Shown piece after piece: positions 47,369-58,997 of a stretch of 64,000 nt of DNA. Numbering within the stretch: the first letter of the stretch is position 1; every line of letters starts with the position of its first letter. The notes beneath the pieces were generated by a model. It made no database searches, was not told where the DNA came from, and was given only the letters and a program-made list of their open reading frames with translations. The translations under genes were made by a program, and so were the position numbers. The stretch comes from Eutypa lata (lineage: Eukaryota; Ascomycota; Sordariomycetes; Xylariales; Diatrypaceae), in contig JAKULF010000008.1 in assembly GCA_022661535.1 (NCBI GenBank), positions 3,038,001 through 3,102,000 of the forward strand. The letters are read 5' to 3'.

Positions 47369-49662
47369 ATGCCCCTCTTCGTTCTCGCGGAGACGCCTGC
47401 GGGGTGAGTCCAATCGCGTTCACTGCGGTGAACTTCCCATCCTACCTACCTACATCTTCTTGATTTCGATGACGGTCGCAAAGAATGAACACTGACGATG
47501 ATGTGATAATAGCTACGGTCTGTTTAAGGCGAAAGATAAGAAACTTCTATCCCGCGATGATATTTCTACACAGCTCAATGGCGCCGACGCCATAAATTCC
47601 ATGTAAGTTTCATCTGATAAGATTATTATCATAACTAGGTCGCGAGAGCTTGGGACATTGCTAATGTTGTTTGATCTTGTAGGTTTTCTCTTAAGAAGAT
47701 GGTTAAATTCGAGGACTCTGCACAGGCCCTCGCTGAATACACCTCGTTAACTGATGGAAAAGTCACTCCTATGCTCCAACAGTTACTAGATGACATCAAG
47801 GAGGAGAGAAAAGCATCGCTTGCCGTTGCCGATCCCAAACTCGGAGCCGCCATTAACGTTCTCCCCCAATTAAACATCTCTCCCGTCTCCGACTCTTCTA
47901 CCAATGAGGTTTTCCGAGCCATCAAGTCATACCTTCCCGAGCTCTTCCCCGAATTGGATGAGAACTACCTCGGCAACATGGCCTTGGCTCTTTCTCACTC
48001 TATCTCTCGTCATAAGCTCAAGTTCTCTCCCGATAAGGTCGATGTTATGATTGTGCAGGCCATAAAGCTGCTTGATGACTTGGACAAGGAATTGAATAAC
48101 TATGCTATGCGTGTCAAAGAATGGTACGGCTGGCATTTCCCCGAGTTGGACCGCATTGTTAATGACAATTTGGCCTACGCTCGTATCATCATCGCTATGG
48201 GTATTCGAGAGAACGCCGCTACCACCGATTTCTCCGAGATCCTCCCAGATGACATCGAGGCCCGACTTAAGGCTGGAGCTGAAGTCAGTATGGGTACTGA
48301 GATCACCGATATCGATTTGGAGAACATCAAGCTGCTTGCTGAGCAAGTCATTGGCTTTACCGAGTACCGCCAACAACTCTCGCAGTATCTCTTCCCGTAT
48401 GAAGGCCATTGCCCCCAACCTGACCGAGATCCTGGGTGAGCTTGTCGGAGCACGCCTCATTGCGCATACCGGTTCTCTCCTCAAGCTCGCCAAGAGCCCT
48501 GGTAGTACGATTCAGATCCTCGGAGCTGAAAAGGCACTGTTCAGAGCGTTGAAGACCAAGCACGACACGCCTAAGTATGGTCTCATCTACCACTCATCTC
48601 TGGTCGGTTCAGCTACTGGCAAGAACAAGGGCAAGATCGCCCGTATGCTCTCTGCCAAAACTGCTCTGTGCTTGCGTGTCGATGCCCTCTCTGAGCTTAG
48701 CAACGAGGGCATAGATGGTGTCGATGTTAATGTGGAAGATGAGGAGAGGGCTGAGATGGGTATCCGGTTACGCGCTGGGTTAGAAGATAAGCTGCGAAAG
48801 CTTGAGGGCAGGCCCATGCTCTCAAAGGGGGCTAAGATTGCCCTAACGGTGTTACGCCCTCGAAGTTCGAAGTCAAGCCATCTCGTAACTATAACGCGGA
48901 TGCCGACGCTCCTGTCACCGATTCTAAGAAGACGAAGAAGCCTTTGATACAAGAAGTCGAAGACACGCCCATGGCAGACGCAGAGAGCGACGATGATGAA
49001 TCGGAGGAGGAAGACGAGTCAGATGCCGAAATGAACGGCACAGAGAATGGTAAAGTCACCTCATCTTCCTTCCCACCTCGATCCCCCACAATCTCTACCG
49101 CCTCAGACGATACCGAGACTGTCCCTTCGCCTTCCCCGAGCCATGGCAATCTTCGATCGTCGGAGCTACCCGGGAAGCCAAGATTGCTCGCAAGAAAGAG
49201 CGGCATGTGAGGAACTTAGCATTGGCTGACCAACGTGCAGCGAAACGCAAGGAGAAGAAAGAAAAGGAAGCGCGGAGAATCGCTCGGGAAGAGAAGCGCA
49301 TATCCAAGAAAGATCAGGAGAAGCGTAGAGCTGCTGGAGGCGACGATGTTGCTCCCGCCACTCCCAAGCCCGAGACCCCCGGCAAGCTGTCCGAGGCAGA
49401 CTATGAGCGGTTAGCAGAGAAGGCCGGTGTTTCGGTCACCAAGTTCAAGCGCAAGTACGAACGAGGAGACATCAAGATGGCCGGTGATGGTTCTCCCCAA
49501 GTCGTCAGCAAGAAGGACCTGAAGAAGCAGAGGAAGGAGGAGGCCAAGAAGGCCGCCCAGGCCGAAGAAGAGGCATCATCAAGCAAGAAGCGGAAGCATG
49601 CAGACGAGGAGACGGCAGAGAAGAAGAGCAAGAAGAAGTCTAAGAAGGCCAAGTCCTCATAG
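47369..49662 (+). CDS. nop56: Nucleolar protein Nop56, box C/D snoRNP core (three apparent frameshifts)
   Basis: Exons 47369-47403, 47513-47602 and 47683-49662; about 702 residues when four missing bases are allowed for. Nop56 is a core protein of box C/D snoRNPs, which guide rRNA 2'-O-methylation. The NOP5NT domain comes first ([20 protein letters not shown]), then the coiled-coil/NOSIC part ([40 protein letters not shown]) and the Nop domain ([52 protein letters not shown]). The C-terminus has an acidic block ([15 protein letters not shown]) and a KKRK/KKSKK-rich tail. Breaks: the TCTC run near 48388-48391 (one CT unit, [13 protein letters not shown]), the C-run 48841-48843 ([13 protein letters not shown]), and the C-run 49134-49137 ([11 protein letters not shown]). 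Divergent from vma6. Confidence 0.93.
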
Positions 49663-50830
49663 TAGAAACCGGGACTAGACGATTCATTCGTCTCTACTCT
49701 CTCCCTTCGATTTTCTCTCTGTACCATATGGGTCTGTTGTCTCTCGGGTTTCTTGTTTCGCGAAAAAACTTCTTTGGGTGGCTGGTGGGCGTTCCGGATA
49801 TTATGCGGCATACCTAGGCGTTGAAATCATAGTTGATCTCTCTTCGGATGTTGATAGTCACTTGATATCATAGTCTTAAGTTAAGTGATCTTGTTGTAAT
49901 GAAAGGAAGAAAAAGCAGCCGGTTTTTGGCTTGTCTTGTTAGAAAATGAACCAGTGGACATCTATGCTTATTTATTGGCGTGTCATGTTGCTCTGATGCT
50001 TAGTTCGTGATTTGTGTATGAAATGGATGCTTGGACTTTTCGTGCGGATGTATCGTTATATATATTTACCGTCATGGCGCTTTGTAGTCCACTACACTAT
50101 TTGTGGTTGTCTCGTTGCCTGGGAAGTCCATGTGCTTGTAGGTGTATCATTGTATATTCTAATTTGATGTAAGCATGCTCCGGCCCGTTTCTATAATGTC
50201 TTCGTGCAACCAACACCTCAGCTCCCAGCTGAAAAACCTTCTGAGCGAATTGCTCTGAGGCATCTTCTATCTACCAAAACTGGTCACTAAGCAATGTAAG
50301 GCACAGGGCGTGAAATAGCAACAAAGCCAAAAACATGTTTTGCTTGGAGAACTTAAAGATCATAGTGTGGAAAAGTCAGGTGGAGTGGCAAAGCAGTGAC
50401 TGAGAGCCATTGGGTCAAACAGAAGAATGTGGATGTTAATAGAAGTCAGGGTAGAAGTTGACATTTAGGTGTTTGCAGCGAGATATTAACCTACGTACTT
50501 ACTCAGGTGTTTCAGACTTAGAGCCCTGACAGTATATCAAACTTCCAGAGCTCCAGACAGGAATGGTCCCCAACTCACCATTAACATAGTATCTAATTAC
50601 AACATATGATTTTACATCAATGTATTGATATAATATCCGATAAACGCATGGAAGGCTGGTTTTCTAACTAATGAACACACATATCAAACTCATGGCAAAC
50701 AGCAAATGGCAAACAAACGTTGAAGAACAACAGTGATATTGAAAAATGGATGCTGCAGGTTTCGACCATCTAGTAAAAATAAGTCTAGAGTTAAAAAATC
50801 GAATATATTCTAACCCTAGATATTCGAACA
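49663..50830. other. Spacer between nop56 and the secreted-protein gene
   Basis: Convergent 3' flanks of about 1.2 kb. AT-leaning, with no ORF of note and no recognisable element. Confidence 0.6.
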
Positions 50831-51763
50831 CTAGAAGAGTAGTGTTAGCCTTTGTTTCTTCCCCTGACGTTTGGTATTGGAGGCGTCTTGGGACTTCTGC
50901 ATCATATCTCAAGAGCAGGTGATTGCCATTGCTAAGGAAAGCCACCTCTTCAAGAAATAATGGATAGGAGAAGGAAACAACAAAATCTAGAGTTAAAGAC
51001 TTACAACCGAAGCTCCGTTGGCGTCCCTGCCGTGAGTGCTTTCGTAATCCTTGACTGTAAAAAGAAGAAGAAAAGGAATTGAGTTAGCTTGCCGAATACT
51101 CAAGCAGTTTTAGTACTTAGTTATGCGTTCCAAAAGAGAACCCACCGAAGCTGTAAGCCCCGTTCCAGGCGCCGCACTCGACATCCATGGCCGCGTTCTT
51201 GAGCTCCCACTCGTCGCTCTTGCAGGAACCTCCCAGTCGCGGTAGTTGCAGATGTAGACGACGGTGTCGTCGCGGCGGAACAGCTCCACGTGCTTCTGCG
51301 CGACCACGGCCCCGCTGTCGCAGAAGATCTTGAGGTCCTGCACCGCCGTGTCGTACTGCGTTTGTGGTGTGGATATCTTTAGCAAAAAGAAAACAATAAT
51401 CACCAAATAAACAGAACAAACAGAAATGGACTGGACTGGACTGGACTGGACATGGGATATTTATTAAGGGTATGAGGAGGGGTTTTGTTAACTTGGGATG
51501 AGAGGGAAGTTTGGGGTTGGTAGCTGGCTGGCTAGCTGGTGTGCTTTGCTTACGTTGTTGTGCGCGTAGTGCCCACCCGTGCACCCGATCGTCTGGTCCG
51601 GGAAGTCCTGTCGTCGGCTCAGGGCCGTGGCGTCGGAGGTGTTGAACTCCCCGTCTAGCGGGAACGAGAAGTGCCCATCGGGAAGGTCGCGCGGGATGAT
51701 GAAGGCGGAGACGCTGGTGCTGAGGGCGCTGAGGGCCGCGGCGAGGACGAACTTGGTCTGCAT
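50831..51763 (-). CDS. Small secreted cysteine-containing protein (effector-like), one apparent frameshift
   Basis: Minus-strand exons 51763-51554, 51355-51146, 51054-51005 and perhaps 50896-50831 give about 178 residues. The first 20 residues (QTKFVLAAALSALSTSVSAF) form a clear signal peptide. Cysteines fall at IGCTGGHY, KIFCDSG, VYICNYRDW, GSCKSDEW and DVECGAW, spaced as in a widespread but uncharacterised family of small secreted ascomycete proteins that also share an NYDxAV..L helix and a D(Y/W)xxxxGRD segment near the end (here DYESTHGRD). The break is at 51229-51234, where one more G on the coding strand joins NYRDW to SCKSDEW. The last exon is uncertain: reading through instead would stop after ANGASVVSL. 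Role unknown; such proteins are often expressed during host or microbe contact. This is inference. Confidence 0.7.
51427..51453. repeat. GGACT pentanucleotide repeat in an intron
   Basis: Five tandem units of TGGAC type lie within intron 1 (51553-51356, minus) of the small secreted protein gene. They are likely length-variable. Confidence 0.8.
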
Positions 51764-54534
51764 TTTTGTTGAAGTTGAAGAAAGGTGTTGGGTTGGTTGA
51801 TTGGTAAAAGTTGGAGAGGAAGGATCTGGAAGTAGGTTGGATAGGTCAAGCTGTGGTGGTTTGTGTGTCTGAGCTGGTGATGGTTTTCCCCCTTTTCTTC
51901 TTCTCGAGAGGTGGGATCACGATGTCCTTTTATATTCCAACCTCTCCGCCGTGTTCTCTCTATGCAGGCTGATCCTCATCGAGACGGTGAGGTATGACTT
52001 CTCATGTCTGTAGCTACATAGATCGAGGCTACTGTTGCTAAGGTCCCTTTTTGGCTCATCCTTCTTCTCTGTACAAGGTTCACATACACAAATATTTTAT
52101 GATGCCTACGTGTGTCCGCGTTGGTGGGGAGGTTCTATTTTCGACCCTCATGCCTTCGCCAAGTCTATAGTCTATACCTAGTGGAAGGATCCTCCATATT
52201 CTCATTAGCCGATAGCTGTTCTCCGATTGGTCTTAATCGGAGGCCATGGCTTAAGAGTAGCTGGCGAGGCTGATACGGGCCATGGAAGATTCTCTCCAAT
52301 GGGTTGGAATAGGATATGTCGATCATCAGGATTTATACCTCCTAGTAGTATAGCTTGAACAAGCTCCCCTATATACAGAAAGACGGTCATGCTGGGTATT
52401 TTTTGGCCTCTTGGCCTTCATGCTCTGAATGACGTCGCTATGCTCGAGTCCCGCTCGTTGGGTTGATCCCCATTTCTTTGCTTACATATCCATCCCCCCC
52501 AGCCGCACTCATGACCAGGGACTTGTGATATGTAGCGGTATGGAGTTCGGTTGCTATGTGGCACGGGTAGGGCTGGAGATCCATGGAAAGGGTGGCCAGG
52601 ATTGACTCCTTGCCTAGAGCTAGACCTCCAGCACTGCCAAAATAGGTAGTATACAAATTATAAGCGTTAACATGACATCATCTGTTAACCACTGTTTTCA
52701 CTTCTTCATACCAGGTTTGTTTTAGAGGCTCTTGTTTCTAACTCCGACCTCCATCGGACTCCATCGGAATGCCAGTTTCTCAGGAACAGCGGCTATGTTT
52801 AGATATGGTTCAGTAATCAGTATTATTTATTTCTGCCTGACGTTTGAAGTGGTGATTCCTTTTGACATAAGATCTTCCCTGATCGGCGGAGGCCCATGCA
52901 TGCGGGGCGTACTTCTCACCCAGTCACTAGGCATGGCCCCCAAAAACCCCATAATCTAATTAGCAGAGACTAGATCGCAACTTTATACGATGGTTGCATG
53001 GTAATCAACGCAGGAAACTTTGTAGCGCTTGTCATAGACCATTCATCACGTGTGGGATTCTAGAATAATAAAGGATTCTTAGATCCGGAGTTCGCTCTAC
53101 CTATATTGTGCGCAAACGCCGAAACAGTTAACAGTAGCTCTTGTCCGTGTAGGTTCGTGTGGGTCTATGAGCTTAATATAAGGAGGGCTCTATGGTTATT
53201 TTTGCGATATAGGAGTCAAGCGCACCTTCTAGATGTCACTGGTGTTCATGTTTAGCAGCGCTAGCTATGCAACCCCATTTGCTCTTTATTTACACCAAAT
53301 TCTTGTTTACTTGCTGAGAGCGTTTGATTGTTATTAGAGCCTTGACGAGATTAAATGACATTCATTGAGGTTGTTCTTGCTAACTGTAGTAAGTCACGCT
53401 TGATAGGTCTGGAGTAAGGTGGTGATATCACAACGAGAATAGATTGGATGTCTGAGAGTGGTCGCATGGCGGCGATATGCCCCTGTATTTAATTGTAAAT
53501 ATAAATGTAGTTATATATAGGACTCCCCTAGATTCCCTCCTTCTCAAAAATACAATAGATTCACCTTCTCGTAGAGGCCGTAGATGCGCCGCCATCATAA
53601 CTGTCCCGTCATGGCCGGTCATACCTTAGATGTATGATACCGCCTTCATGAGCTTTAAACCTGATACAATACATACTTGTCAGTACAGAGTACGATAAGC
53701 ACCTGGCTATGTGCATTCTTTTGCCCGAATGCCGTCTCTTCATCTTATTATTAAATTCAAGACGGCATTGAGGGAAATTGCTAGGCAGTATGTCAACTGC
53801 CTATGTTGATACTCGAATCTTTCTGTTATCCTACCATATGAATTCGGGGATAGACTTATCTAGGCATCACTAATACTTGTAACACCTAGGAAGACCTTAG
53901 GCTCAAGGAATTCGCTGTTCTGCTTCATACCCCTTTTTCGGTACTGTGAAGGAAATCGAGTATATGGTGAGTTTCAAGATATTATAAAAAGTCTTCAATA
54001 TTCACCAATAAAAGCGACAGTTCTAGTAATTCATCAGCCCTAGGACGTATAATTTTATGCTACTAGTGTCTTGAATGTCCAAACACTTGTCTCGATTTCC
54101 TCTTGCGCTGATATGGTCCATTTGGCGTGTCTTGGTAACCGAGTCTTAATCATCATAATTATCTTTTCGTAGGAGGCTTCCTGTAAACACATATCTAGAT
54201 TCTATAACTTAAATCTTTGCTTTTTCTAGGCACATATCAGGGATTAAAGCACTGACACGGGTAGTTGTCTTATCACGTGATATGCTACATTGCAAGGCCA
54301 TTGATAGTGCCAATTGGTAACGAGAATGGAAAATTCGTCAGCGCTTTTGTCACCACGTATTTCCGTGCAATCTGAATAGCGCCTGGTGTGATAAATACAT
54401 GCACCCACCCTACACTAGTTGATTCGGATAATCTTGGAACTTCTCAATTAAGTACTCTACGCCATACCAAGTTCAATCCATTTTCTCTGATCAACCAACC
54501 TCACTCCTCAAAGTCGCTGTTCTTGACTCCCAGC
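51764..54534. other. 2.8 kb gene-free stretch
   Basis: Starts with the CT/AACC-rich leader and promoter of the secreted-protein gene (minus strand). ORFs at 52205-52390, 52438-52656, 52732-52959 and 53428-53622 show no coding character. No transposon remnant was recognised. Confidence 0.5.
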
Positions 54535-55710
54535 ATGCAACGTGTTAAACCAGCTCTCGAGACGCCTCCGGAGCGTCACTGCCGATGGTGTGGTATTTAT
54601 ATAGAGACATTTCAAGGACTTTGCACTGCGTGTAATGAGGAGGTTAAACGCAGATGGCAAGAGTACCAAGCAGCAATGGATACTTTGATTCACTGCGAAC
54701 AAGGTCTATTTGATATCTCGTTTGCTGCAGGGTATGGAAGGAGCAAGTTCCACACTGCCGTTTTCGGCCAAGAACGCCTCGCATTCCGCAACATACTCGA
54801 CAGTCACATGAAAAGGACTGCGGACTATATGAATGATCTTCGAGCTCGGCGGATCACGTCAATAAACAATTCTCTGCGGAGCCATGGCGACGCCTTCAAC
54901 TCTTCTATCCAGTCCCACCCGGAATCTAATCCAAACCCTACAACTGCAGCTAGTCAACAGGTAGATCCACCCGAGCTCGTCGACAATGATGACCCCCGAA
55001 AGGAACTTCGTGCTCAAATCCTCCTGTGTTGGCCACCTGATAAAGATCCACGAGCAATGATGTTTCTCAACGAGCCACTCCACACCAAGACTTTTTGAAG
55101 CTTCTTCTCAAGATCGCTCCATTCTACTCATGGGAGGACACCACTCGCATGGTCAACAGCATGATCATCGAGCGCATTCGCCACGGCGAGAACAAGCAAC
55201 GGTAAGTACGAAAACCAGTTAATATAGAACATTCTACAAGATACGAAGAAAAATTAAATACTAACTTGTTTTTACTAACGCAGGTGTCACATTAGAGAAG
55301 ACTTTTGGAAGGTCTTTGAGATCTGTCGCGATCTTGAATTCGTATCAACCAGTCCGGAGCCCACCACATCCGAGGAACTTACCAACGTCAACTGCCGTGT
55401 CTATAAATGGGGACTCCTAAAGGATGGTTATGATCACGGCCCCAACGCGTATTCTCACGGCGTCTGTACTAAGAAACATGAAATTTGTGTGGGAGAGCAA
55501 GCACCGTCGTCTTTCGTCTTTACCTACCAGTATAGAAATAGGTGCCGGAACTTGATAGCGGTTGAGAGTATTGATCCTAGGGACGCTTTCACCGAGGAGG
55601 AGTATGAAGGAAGTACTACTCTCCTATGCGAACGCGCCAATTTCCAGTCCAAGCATGATTCCGGCTCTGAAGAAATCCAGGCCCCTAGAAAGTATAGGCC
55701 ATATTATTGA
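54535..55710 (+). CDS. Unrecognised protein with N-terminal CxxC..CxxC zinc-ribbon-like motif (one apparent frameshift)
   Basis: Exon 1 is 54535-55201 and exon 2 55284-55710 (GTAAGT donor, TTACTAACG branch site, CGCAG acceptor), closing to 364 residues. I do not recognise the family. The N-terminus has CRWCGIYIETFQGLCTACNE, a CxxC pair separated by 12 residues that could bind zinc. Then come a helical, charged stretch with RRWQEYQAAMDTL, a Ser/Asn/Pro-rich linker, and a C-terminal half with more Cys and aromatic residues (CHIREDFWKVFEICRDLEF, VNCRVYKWG, HGVCTKKHEICVG). The frame breaks at the T-run 55092-55096: one more T joins NEPLHTKTF to LKLLLKIAPFYSWED. An in-frame start further upstream exists only as GTG. 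No signal peptide or membrane helix. Looks like a lineage-specific gene in an accessory region. Confidence 0.6.
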
Positions 55711-56688
55711 AAAGACGATACGATACAATCATGTAACTATGCGTGAAGAAACATGCACAACAGCTACAACGCCGATCTATGTATCATACTAGAATTTGCT
55801 CTAACGCAGTGAGTTCAACATTGGTCTTGGAGGATAATTGAACTTCACCGAGGAGTTGAGGATGCAATGTTATTAACTTGACGAAGCTGGCAGTAATCGT
55901 AATTATATCAACAAAAAGATAAAATCTTTAAGTTCTACTAAGACGTCTTCGAAAATACGTAATTGCGTTCCTTGCATAAATAAACCTAAGACTAATGCGC
56001 CAATGATATTTACCAAATATTTGGGGGGGATGTCGCCCAACCCATGATTCGAACTAGGGGATTTCCCAAAAAGGAAAAGGGGGAAGAAGCAAGCCTGGGC
56101 GCAAGATTTCTCAATCTGCGTCGAGCTAGTTCCTATATATTGAAAATATTATGTGTTATTTACCTATATATACTTGCTTATTTCTTTCTTCCCTAAGCAA
56201 GATGTACTAATGTTCGTTGCTTGTGTACCTAATAATAAACAGCTTAGATAAATCGCTCGATATATATTAATAACTACTTAATAGCGAACATAACTTATAA
56301 TACGGACCAACCTGGAGGCCGCGGGAAAGAAATCAGCTGCTACCTAGGTAATTCATAATGGAATTAAATACAATATCAGGAACATGTCCTTAGAGGGATA
56401 AATACTACTATCGCGCTTCATCTGACATGAGCTAGAAATATGTATGATACAAACCAGATGGGGTAGCTAATATCAAGACAACTCTGAGTTGAAAGTAAGT
56501 TTACCTAGAAGGACTACCGTAGCAAGAGACAGAATCTGCGCAAACTGTAAGTCATCAACTTTGACCTCATAAACCACAGTTCATACTAAGCTCTAGGAAG
56601 TAGCCAAATCTACAGATTAAGTTACCTGGTTCCTACTCCAGATAACATGCTACTCTTTCCGACCACATCTTACCAAGACTCTTGATTT
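55711..56688. other. Gene-free spacer
   Basis: AT-rich, about 1 kb. It includes a tRNA-like T-arm sequence (about 56035-56110, minus) that does not fold into a full tRNA, and an exact TACCTAGGTA palindrome at 56341-56350. No gene seen. Confidence 0.55.
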
Positions 56689-57945
56689 TCACGTCCGCTT
56701 CGCAACATTCGGGTATTCCACACCCCCTGCCCAGACCCGAGCAATATCCCTAGTATTCGAGATATCATCCAACGGATTACTATTCAACAGGATCAAATCC
56801 GCCCGCATACCGGGCCGAATCGCCCCCCGATCATTCAACCGATGCACCGTAGCAGGCACAATAGTCGCAGCGCGCAAGGCCTCAGCGGGGGTCATGCCGA
56901 GATGGACGAAATTCACGAGCTCCTGGTGCAGCGACTCGCCGAAGGGGAAATAGACGATGGGAACCGCACTGCCGACGGCGTCGGTGCCCGCCAGGAGCGG
57001 GACGCCCGCCTCGTGCAGGCGGCGCACGTTCTCGACGACGTTGGCGTACGACGAATCTGCCGAGGTGTTGTTCCCTCGCAAGAACTGGATGATCTGGGGC
57101 TGGAAGGTGTACGCGCGCCGGAAGATCTCCATGGTGGGCGTGGCGGCCTGGCCGTGGTCCCGCATCGACTCGATCGTGCAGGCCGAGAGCACCCCGTCGT
57201 CCGGGATGTGCTGCAGGACGTCCGACCGGGAGGCTACCGCCTGCGCGTAGATGGCGGCACCCGGCGCGTGCGTCACCACGAGCTTGCCCTTCGAGTGCGT
57301 GTAGCCGACGATATCGTCCTGCTGGTCCTGCGTGGGGCCCCCGACTGGCGCATTCACGATCTTGAAGTAATCGGATCCGTTGCCGAAGGCGTAGTCGACG
57401 AGGTACTTTGGGTCCTTTCCCGGGTGCAGCAGCAGATCCGCCGGCACGGGATTGAGCGGGGAGCTCTTACCGGACGGTCCCAAGGCGGGCAGCATGCTCA
57501 CGTACAGGTTCGCCAACCCCGGGTTCGACTTCAGCGACTCGCAGAGCGCGTAGTCCGGACACGCCATGTCGAAGATGGTCGTCACGCCGTACGAGGTCAT
57601 GTTATGCAGGCCCTCGACCGACTCGACGTGCGCGTGCGCGTCGATCAGGCCCGGGATCAGGACCCCGCTGCCGCCCGCGTCGATCGTCTGCTCGATCCCC
57701 GTGGTGTCGTTGCTGTCCATGATGTACCCCCCATCGATGATGATGGTTTGCGGTGCGCTGACGGCCGACCCGTCGAAGACGCGCACGTTCTGTATGGCGG
57801 TCTTGACGGCGGCTGGGACGTCGCGATTGCGGAGGGCGGCGAATTCGTCTTCCAGAGATCGGGGGAGGGGAATGTGGTCATGGAGACAGGCCTTCGCGCT
57901 TCCGAGGAAGACGAGGGAGGTTAAGGATAGCTGCCTGAATTGCAT
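56689..57945 (-). CDS. Secreted amidohydrolase-superfamily metal-dependent hydrolase
   Basis: Single exon of 418 residues from the ATG at 57945; an upstream in-frame start at 58032 would bury the signal peptide, so the internal start is preferred. Residues 2-20 (QFRQLSLTSLVFLGSAKAC) look like a signal peptide, so the enzyme is probably secreted or in the secretory path. It has the amidohydrolase fold of imidazolonepropionase/prolidase-like enzymes: a beta-sandwich start (IQNVRVFDGSAV), the metal HxH in LIDAHAHVES, further metal-ligand His in VVTHAPG and LQHIPDDG, and the catalytic Asp in LLAGTDAVG. The C-terminal ATIVPATVHRLNDRGAI and MRADLILLNSNPL are typical. Substrate unknown; related enzymes cleave cyclic amides, dipeptides or mycotoxin-like amides. 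No break. Confidence 0.82.
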   Translation of the reverse strand: MQFRQLSLTSLVFLGSAKACLHDHIPLPRSLEDEFAALRNRDVPAAVKTAIQNVRVFDGSAVSAPQTIIIDGGYIMDSNDTTGIEQTIDAGGSGVLIPGLIDAHAHVESVEGLHNMTSYGVTTIFDMACPDYALCESLKSNPGLANLYVSMLPALGPSGKSSPLNPVPADLLLHPGKDPKYLVDYAFGNGSDYFKIVNAPVGGPTQDQQDDIVGYTHSKGKLVVTHAPGAAIYAQAVASRSDVLQHIPDDGVLSACTIESMRDHGQAATPTMEIFRRAYTFQPQIIQFLRGNNTSADSSYANVVENVRRLHEAGVPLLAGTDAVGSAVPIVYFPFGESLHQELVNFVHLGMTPAEALRAATIVPATVHRLNDRGAIRPGMRADLILLNSNPLDDISNTRDIARVWAGGVEYPNVAKRT

Positions 57946-58997
57946 ATTTGCTTTTCCCGTGGGTACAAGGTATTGATGAAGAAAGCTGAACTGTTGTCTT
58001 GACGATATTATGTGTAAACGACTACGGTTCACGACATCTTATATATAGACTCTATATATACCGACACTGTCTACCTAGTTATTGCTTATAAATAGGGGTG
58101 GCACTTGCTCGTATGAATGTCACTGGCTTGACCCCCGTGGATGGACGAACTACATAAGTCAACCTTGTATCCTCGGACACTAAACCTGAAAAGGAGGAAG
58201 TAGACCTAAGTCGAAGGCTTGGAGGGAACTGTGCTTGTTTGCTACCCAGTAGAGTGTAAGTAAATCCTCCGTGGCATAATTATTGAGGGACAACTAGTTG
58301 ATAGCCAAGACCAGCGGCTGGCCCTGTAGTAGTAACATCATCATATAAAGAAAGCCCTATTAACCTGTTGTAGGCTACCTTCTTACTACATCACTCATCT
58401 CTCATGATCAGCCTTAAGGGGGGTGAACTCGGGTGGGCCTCGTACACTAGTCCTAAAAGGGATGATAGTACCTTCAGCGTTGCGGATACTGCATATTCAG
58501 AGACTTTAAGGTAGCATTGATAGGTCTGTGATAGGTTGATAGGAGTAAAATCCTGCAGAAAGGTTACTATCAGCCGTTTAATTAGATGTGTTTTCGCGAT
58601 ATCGCTACCTTTCTCTCGGCGAAAAGCGTAACTTCTAGTTAACACATGCTGACGATGACGCAAGTGCTAAATTACTCCGGCCATCTATCCAATCTCGCCG
58701 ACATTATACCCGACGTCGTAAGTGGCAATTGCGTAACGGCAACTTGCGAAATCGAAGGTAGTAGTTGAAGTTATTACAATCCATCCACAAAGGATGCTCG
58801 TTGCAATGGATCACGTTGTTTAATAGCCTGGTGTAGCGTAAGGTGATGAAGTAGATCTTGCCAAGCATAGTAGAAGGCGGGGCTTCTTTTCAGCCGCAGC
58901 TGAGGGCATTTGTAGAAAGACTTGTGCTTCTAGGCACGAACGAACTTCGACTTTATGTTTTCTTCATATACAGATTCCATCCAGAGAATCCTATCTG
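57946..58997. promoter_or_regulatory. Divergent intergenic region, amidohydrolase and HET genes
   Basis: About 1 kb between oppositely directed starts, so it should hold both promoters. A TATATA-type run (about 58036-58060) lies roughly 95-115 bases upstream of the amidohydrolase start at 57945. No other feature was recognised. Confidence 0.5.

Noticed and set aside
56035..56110. tRNA-like sequence on the minus strand (GTTCGAATC-type T-arm)
   Set aside because: T-stem pairs only partly, no D-arm or proper anticodon arm, and the acceptor ends match for only about five bases; at most a degenerate remnant.
56842..57924. 360-codon forward ORF opposite the amidohydrolase
   Set aside because: Mirror frame of a GC-rich gene; Arg/His/Val-biased and without family features.
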